Of a stretch of DNA of 64,000 nt, positions 61,873 through 64,000 are shown one piece after another; within the stretch, counting starts at the first letter, position 1, and the number at the start of each line of letters is the position of its first letter. The notes below the pieces were generated by a model, which did no database searches, had not been told where the DNA came from, and saw nothing but the letters and a program-made list of their open reading frames with translations. The position numbers were made by a program, and so were the translations under genes. Source of the DNA: Dermatophilaceae bacterium Soc4.6 (GTDB lineage: Bacteria > Actinomycetota > Actinomycetes > Actinomycetales > Dermatophilaceae); assembly GCA_039889245.1 (NCBI GenBank), contig JAZGVH010000002.1, positions 186,001-250,000 of the forward strand, written 5' to 3'.

Positions 61873-63285
61873 GTGTCAGAGATCGCCCTGAGATCGCGGA
61901 CCGGGCGCGGGGTCGTCGTCGCCGCGGTGCTCGGCAGCGGGATGGCGATGCTCGACGCCACCGTGGTCAACGTCGCCGTCGTGCGCATCGGAGCCGACCT
62001 GCACGCGACCCTCGCCGACCTGCAGTGGGTGAGCAACGGCTACCTGGTCACCATGGCCTCGCTCATCCTGCTCGGCGGCTCGCTGGGCGACCGGCTGGGT
62101 CGACGCCGGGTCTTCGTCGTCGGTGTGGCGTGGTTCGCGGTCGCCTCCGCCGCCTGCGGGCTCGCGCAGTATCCCTCCCAGCTCATCGTGGCACGGGTCG
62201 TGCAGGGGGTCGGGGCGGCGCTGCTCGTGCCCGGCAGCCTCGCGATGATCCACGCGAGCATCCGCCCCCCCGACCGGGCCAGGGCCATCGGCTCGTGGAC
62301 CGGTCTTGGTGGGATCGCCTCTGCCGCAGGGCCCTTCGTCGGCGGCTGGCTGGTGCAGTACGCCAGCTGGCGCTGGGCCTTCCTGATCAACGTGCCCCTC
62401 GGGGCCCTCACCGTCGCCGTCGCGCTGCGGCTCGTGCCCGAGACGCGCGACGAGCTCGCCGACCACCACCTCGACGTCACGGGGGCCCTCACGGCCACCC
62501 TCGCCCTCGCCGTGACCACCTACGGCTTCATCCAGGCCGGGTCGCTCGGCGCGCTGCGGGCGACCGCGGTCGTCCTGACCGGGCTGCTCCTGCTGGCGGG
62601 CTTCGTCATCCTCGAGGACCGCCAGCGCCACCCCATGGTGCCGCCCCGGCTGTTCGCGTCGCGACAGTTCACCGCGGCCAACCTCATGACCCTCCTGACG
62701 TATGCCGCCCTCGGCGCCGTGCTCTTCTTCCTCACCCTCCAGCTGCAGACCACCTTGGGCTACCCGCCGCTGGCCGCAGGTCTGGCCACCCTGCCGCTCA
62801 CCGTCCTGATGTTGCTGCTCGCCGCCCGCGGGGGGCAGCTGTCCACGCGGATCGGGCCCAGGGTGCCGATGACGCTCGGACCACTCACCTGCGCGGGCGG
62901 TGTCCTGCTGCTCAGCAGGGTAGGTGCGGGTGACAGCTATGCGTCCGGGGTGCTCCCCGGGGTCGTCGTGTTCGGCCTCGGGCTGTGCCTCCTGGTGGCC
63001 CCCCTCACCGTGACCGTCCTCGATGCTGCCCCCGACCGCTACGCCGGTGTGGCCAGCGGGGTCAACAACGCGGTCGCCCGCACCGGGAGCCTGCTCGCGG
63101 TGGCTGCCCTGCCGGCAGTCGTCGGACTGTCGGGCGCCGACTACGCCCGCCCCGCAGCGCTCAGCGCCGGCTTCCGGGCCGCGATGCTCGTGGCCGCCGC
63201 CCTGCTGGCGGCCGGGGCCGGCGTCTCCTGGGCCCTGATCCGTGGCGATGCTCGGCCGGAGCCCACCGCCGACCCCGCTCCCTGA
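61873..63285 (+). CDS. DHA2-family MFS exporter
   Basis: A 470-residue major-facilitator protein of the 14-helix drug:H+ antiporter-2 (EmrB/QacA) type. Motif D1 LDATVVNVAV is near residue 27, motif A GDRLGRRRVF near 72, and motif C GLGGIASAAGPFVGGWLV near 145. Such proteins pump hydrophobic toxins or metabolites out. It starts at a GTG just after the divergent hydroxyacid oxidase gene; no strong ribosome binding site is seen. No regulator gene adjoins. Confidence 0.9.
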   Translation: MSEIALRSRTGRGVVVAAVLGSGMAMLDATVVNVAVVRIGADLHATLADLQWVSNGYLVTMASLILLGGSLGDRLGRRRVFVVGVAWFAVASAACGLAQYPSQLIVARVVQGVGAALLVPGSLAMIHASIRPPDRARAIGSWTGLGGIASAAGPFVGGWLVQYASWRWAFLINVPLGALTVAVALRLVPETRDELADHHLDVTGALTATLALAVTTYGFIQAGSLGALRATAVVLTGLLLLAGFVILEDRQRHPMVPPRLFASRQFTAANLMTLLTYAALGAVLFFLTLQLQTTLGYPPLAAGLATLPLTVLMLLLAARGGQLSTRIGPRVPMTLGPLTCAGGVLLLSRVGAGDSYASGVLPGVVVFGLGLCLLVAPLTVTVLDAAPDRYAGVASGVNNAVARTGSLLAVAALPAVVGLSGADYARPAALSAGFRAAMLVAAALLAAGAGVSWALIRGDARPEPTADPAP

Positions 63286-63290
63286 CCCAC

Positions 63291-63296
63291 TAGCGT
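63291..63296 (+). promoter_or_regulatory. -10 box of pta
   Basis: TAGCGT ends 6 bases before the ATG at 63303, again suggesting a leaderless transcript. Confidence 0.45.
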
Positions 63297-63302
63297 GGCG
63301 TC

Positions 63303-64000
63303 ATGGCGACCAGCCTCTATCTCGCCTCCGCCGAGGGGTTCTCCGGCAAGTCGGCGGTGGCGCTCGGCCTGCTCGACCAGCTCAGCCGTCGGGTCGGCCG
63401 CGTGGGGGTCTTCCGCCCCATCGTGCGCACCGACGACCCCGCGGCCGACCACGTGCTGGCGCTCCTCCTGTCGCGACTCGGCACGGGCCTGACCGCTGCG
63501 GATGCGGCCGGTGTCTGTTACGACGACCTCCACCACGACCCCGACCGGGCGATGGGCACCGTCGTCGACCGCTTCCACGCGCTGGCCCGCACCTGCGACG
63601 TCGTGCTCGTCGTCGGCTCGGACTACACCGACGTCGCGACGCCGACGGAGTTCTCCACCAACGCGACCATCGCCGCCAACCTCGACGCGCCGATGGTGCT
63701 CGTGGTCACCGGGGCGGGACGCACCCCCGAGCAGATCGCCACCGCGGCGGTGGTCACCGTCGACGACGCGCGGGCCCACCACGCCACCATCCTGGCCGTC
63801 GTCGCCAACCGCGTCGCGCCGGTGATCCTGTCGAGCACCGCCGACCGGCTGAATGAGGCGCTCGGCGGGCTCGCGGCCTACGCGCTGCCGGCCGACCCGG
63901 TGCTCGACTCCCCCACCGTGCGCGAGCTGTCGGCCGCTGTGGGCGGTCGGCTCCTCCACGGCGACGACGCCCTCCTCGACCGTGAGGCGACGGGTCTGGT
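63303..64000 (+). CDS. pta: phosphate acetyltransferase, N-terminal part (cut by window end)
   Basis: The first 232 residues of a long-type Pta, running off the window. MATSLYLASAEGFSGKSAVA is the P-loop-like start of the N-terminal dethiobiotin-synthetase-like/AAA domain, followed by RVGVFRPIVR and a region leading toward the DRTGG domain. The enzyme interconverts acetyl-CoA and acetyl phosphate; the catalytic PTA_PTB domain would lie beyond the window. The N-terminal domain is regulatory in the long-type enzymes. An acetate kinase gene commonly follows, but cannot be seen. Confidence 0.88.
   Translation, partial: MATSLYLASAEGFSGKSAVALGLLDQLSRRVGRVGVFRPIVRTDDPAADHVLALLLSRLGTGLTAADAAGVCYDDLHHDPDRAMGTVVDRFHALARTCDVVLVVGSDYTDVATPTEFSTNATIAANLDAPMVLVVTGAGRTPEQIATAAVVTVDDARAHHATILAVVANRVAPVILSSTADRLNEALGGLAAYALPADPVLDSPTVRELSAAVGGRLLHGDDALLDREATGL

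Overview
The window is high-GC DNA with short intergenic gaps, many ATGA/GTGA start-stop overlaps and many TAnnnT -10 boxes lying only 5-8 bases before the start codon (likely leaderless genes). Together with F420-type enzymes, a DUF5703 protein, PRC-barrel proteins and formylglycine-generating enzyme, this points to an actinobacterium, plausibly of the Micrococcales (Intrasporangiaceae-like). The genus is an inference and cannot be proved from the window.

Layout. 0.1-3.7 kb: a coupled operon of a small membrane protein, two PRC-barrel proteins, a DUF2254 membrane protein and a CorA-type metal channel. 3.8-18.4 kb: mostly chromosomal housekeeping and metabolism (MaoC hydratase, UppP, F420 LLM oxidoreductase, aldo/keto reductase, esterase, poly-aspartate protein, DUF5703, M20 peptidase with divergent IclR regulator, a three-gene cytochrome b6-like module, Ddn-type protein, FUSC transporter, NagA, FGE). 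18.4-21.4 kb: a decayed acyl-CoA synthetase and a GH13 trehalose/maltose enzyme.

21.7-41.9 kb is the centrepiece: a complete type IV pilus locus (prepilin peptidase, major pilin, PilM/N/O, three large pilin-like or pilus-associated proteins, PilC/PilT/PilB). It is flanked on both sides by cyclic-di-GMP enzymes: two paralogous EAL-DICT proteins, a membrane GGDEF protein and a PAS-GGDEF-EAL protein. Two of the pilin-like proteins carry big adhesive extensions, one with five Ig-like (He_PIG-type) repeats and one with ricin-B-type lectin repeats. This suggests a surface adhesion/motility machine under c-di-GMP control.

42-49.2 kb: an IS1380-type transposase scar, a third PRC-barrel protein, a P-type proton ATPase, and a GH65 phosphorylase with its beta-phosphoglucomutase (disaccharide phosphorolysis to glucose 6-phosphate). 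49.2-60.35 kb is accessory in character, with long gene-poor gaps and relics. It holds a hybrid-looking sensor kinase with a long Asp/Arg-repeat N-terminus, a single-domain response regulator, a patatin plus Ig-domain membrane protein pair, a GH26-like lipoprotein, a MarR regulator with two matching operators, a frameshifted SDR gene and a serine-recombinase fragment next to tRNA-Leu(GAG). 60.4-64 kb returns to ordinary genes: an FMN hydroxyacid oxidase, a DHA2-family exporter and the start of phosphate acetyltransferase, cut by the window edge.
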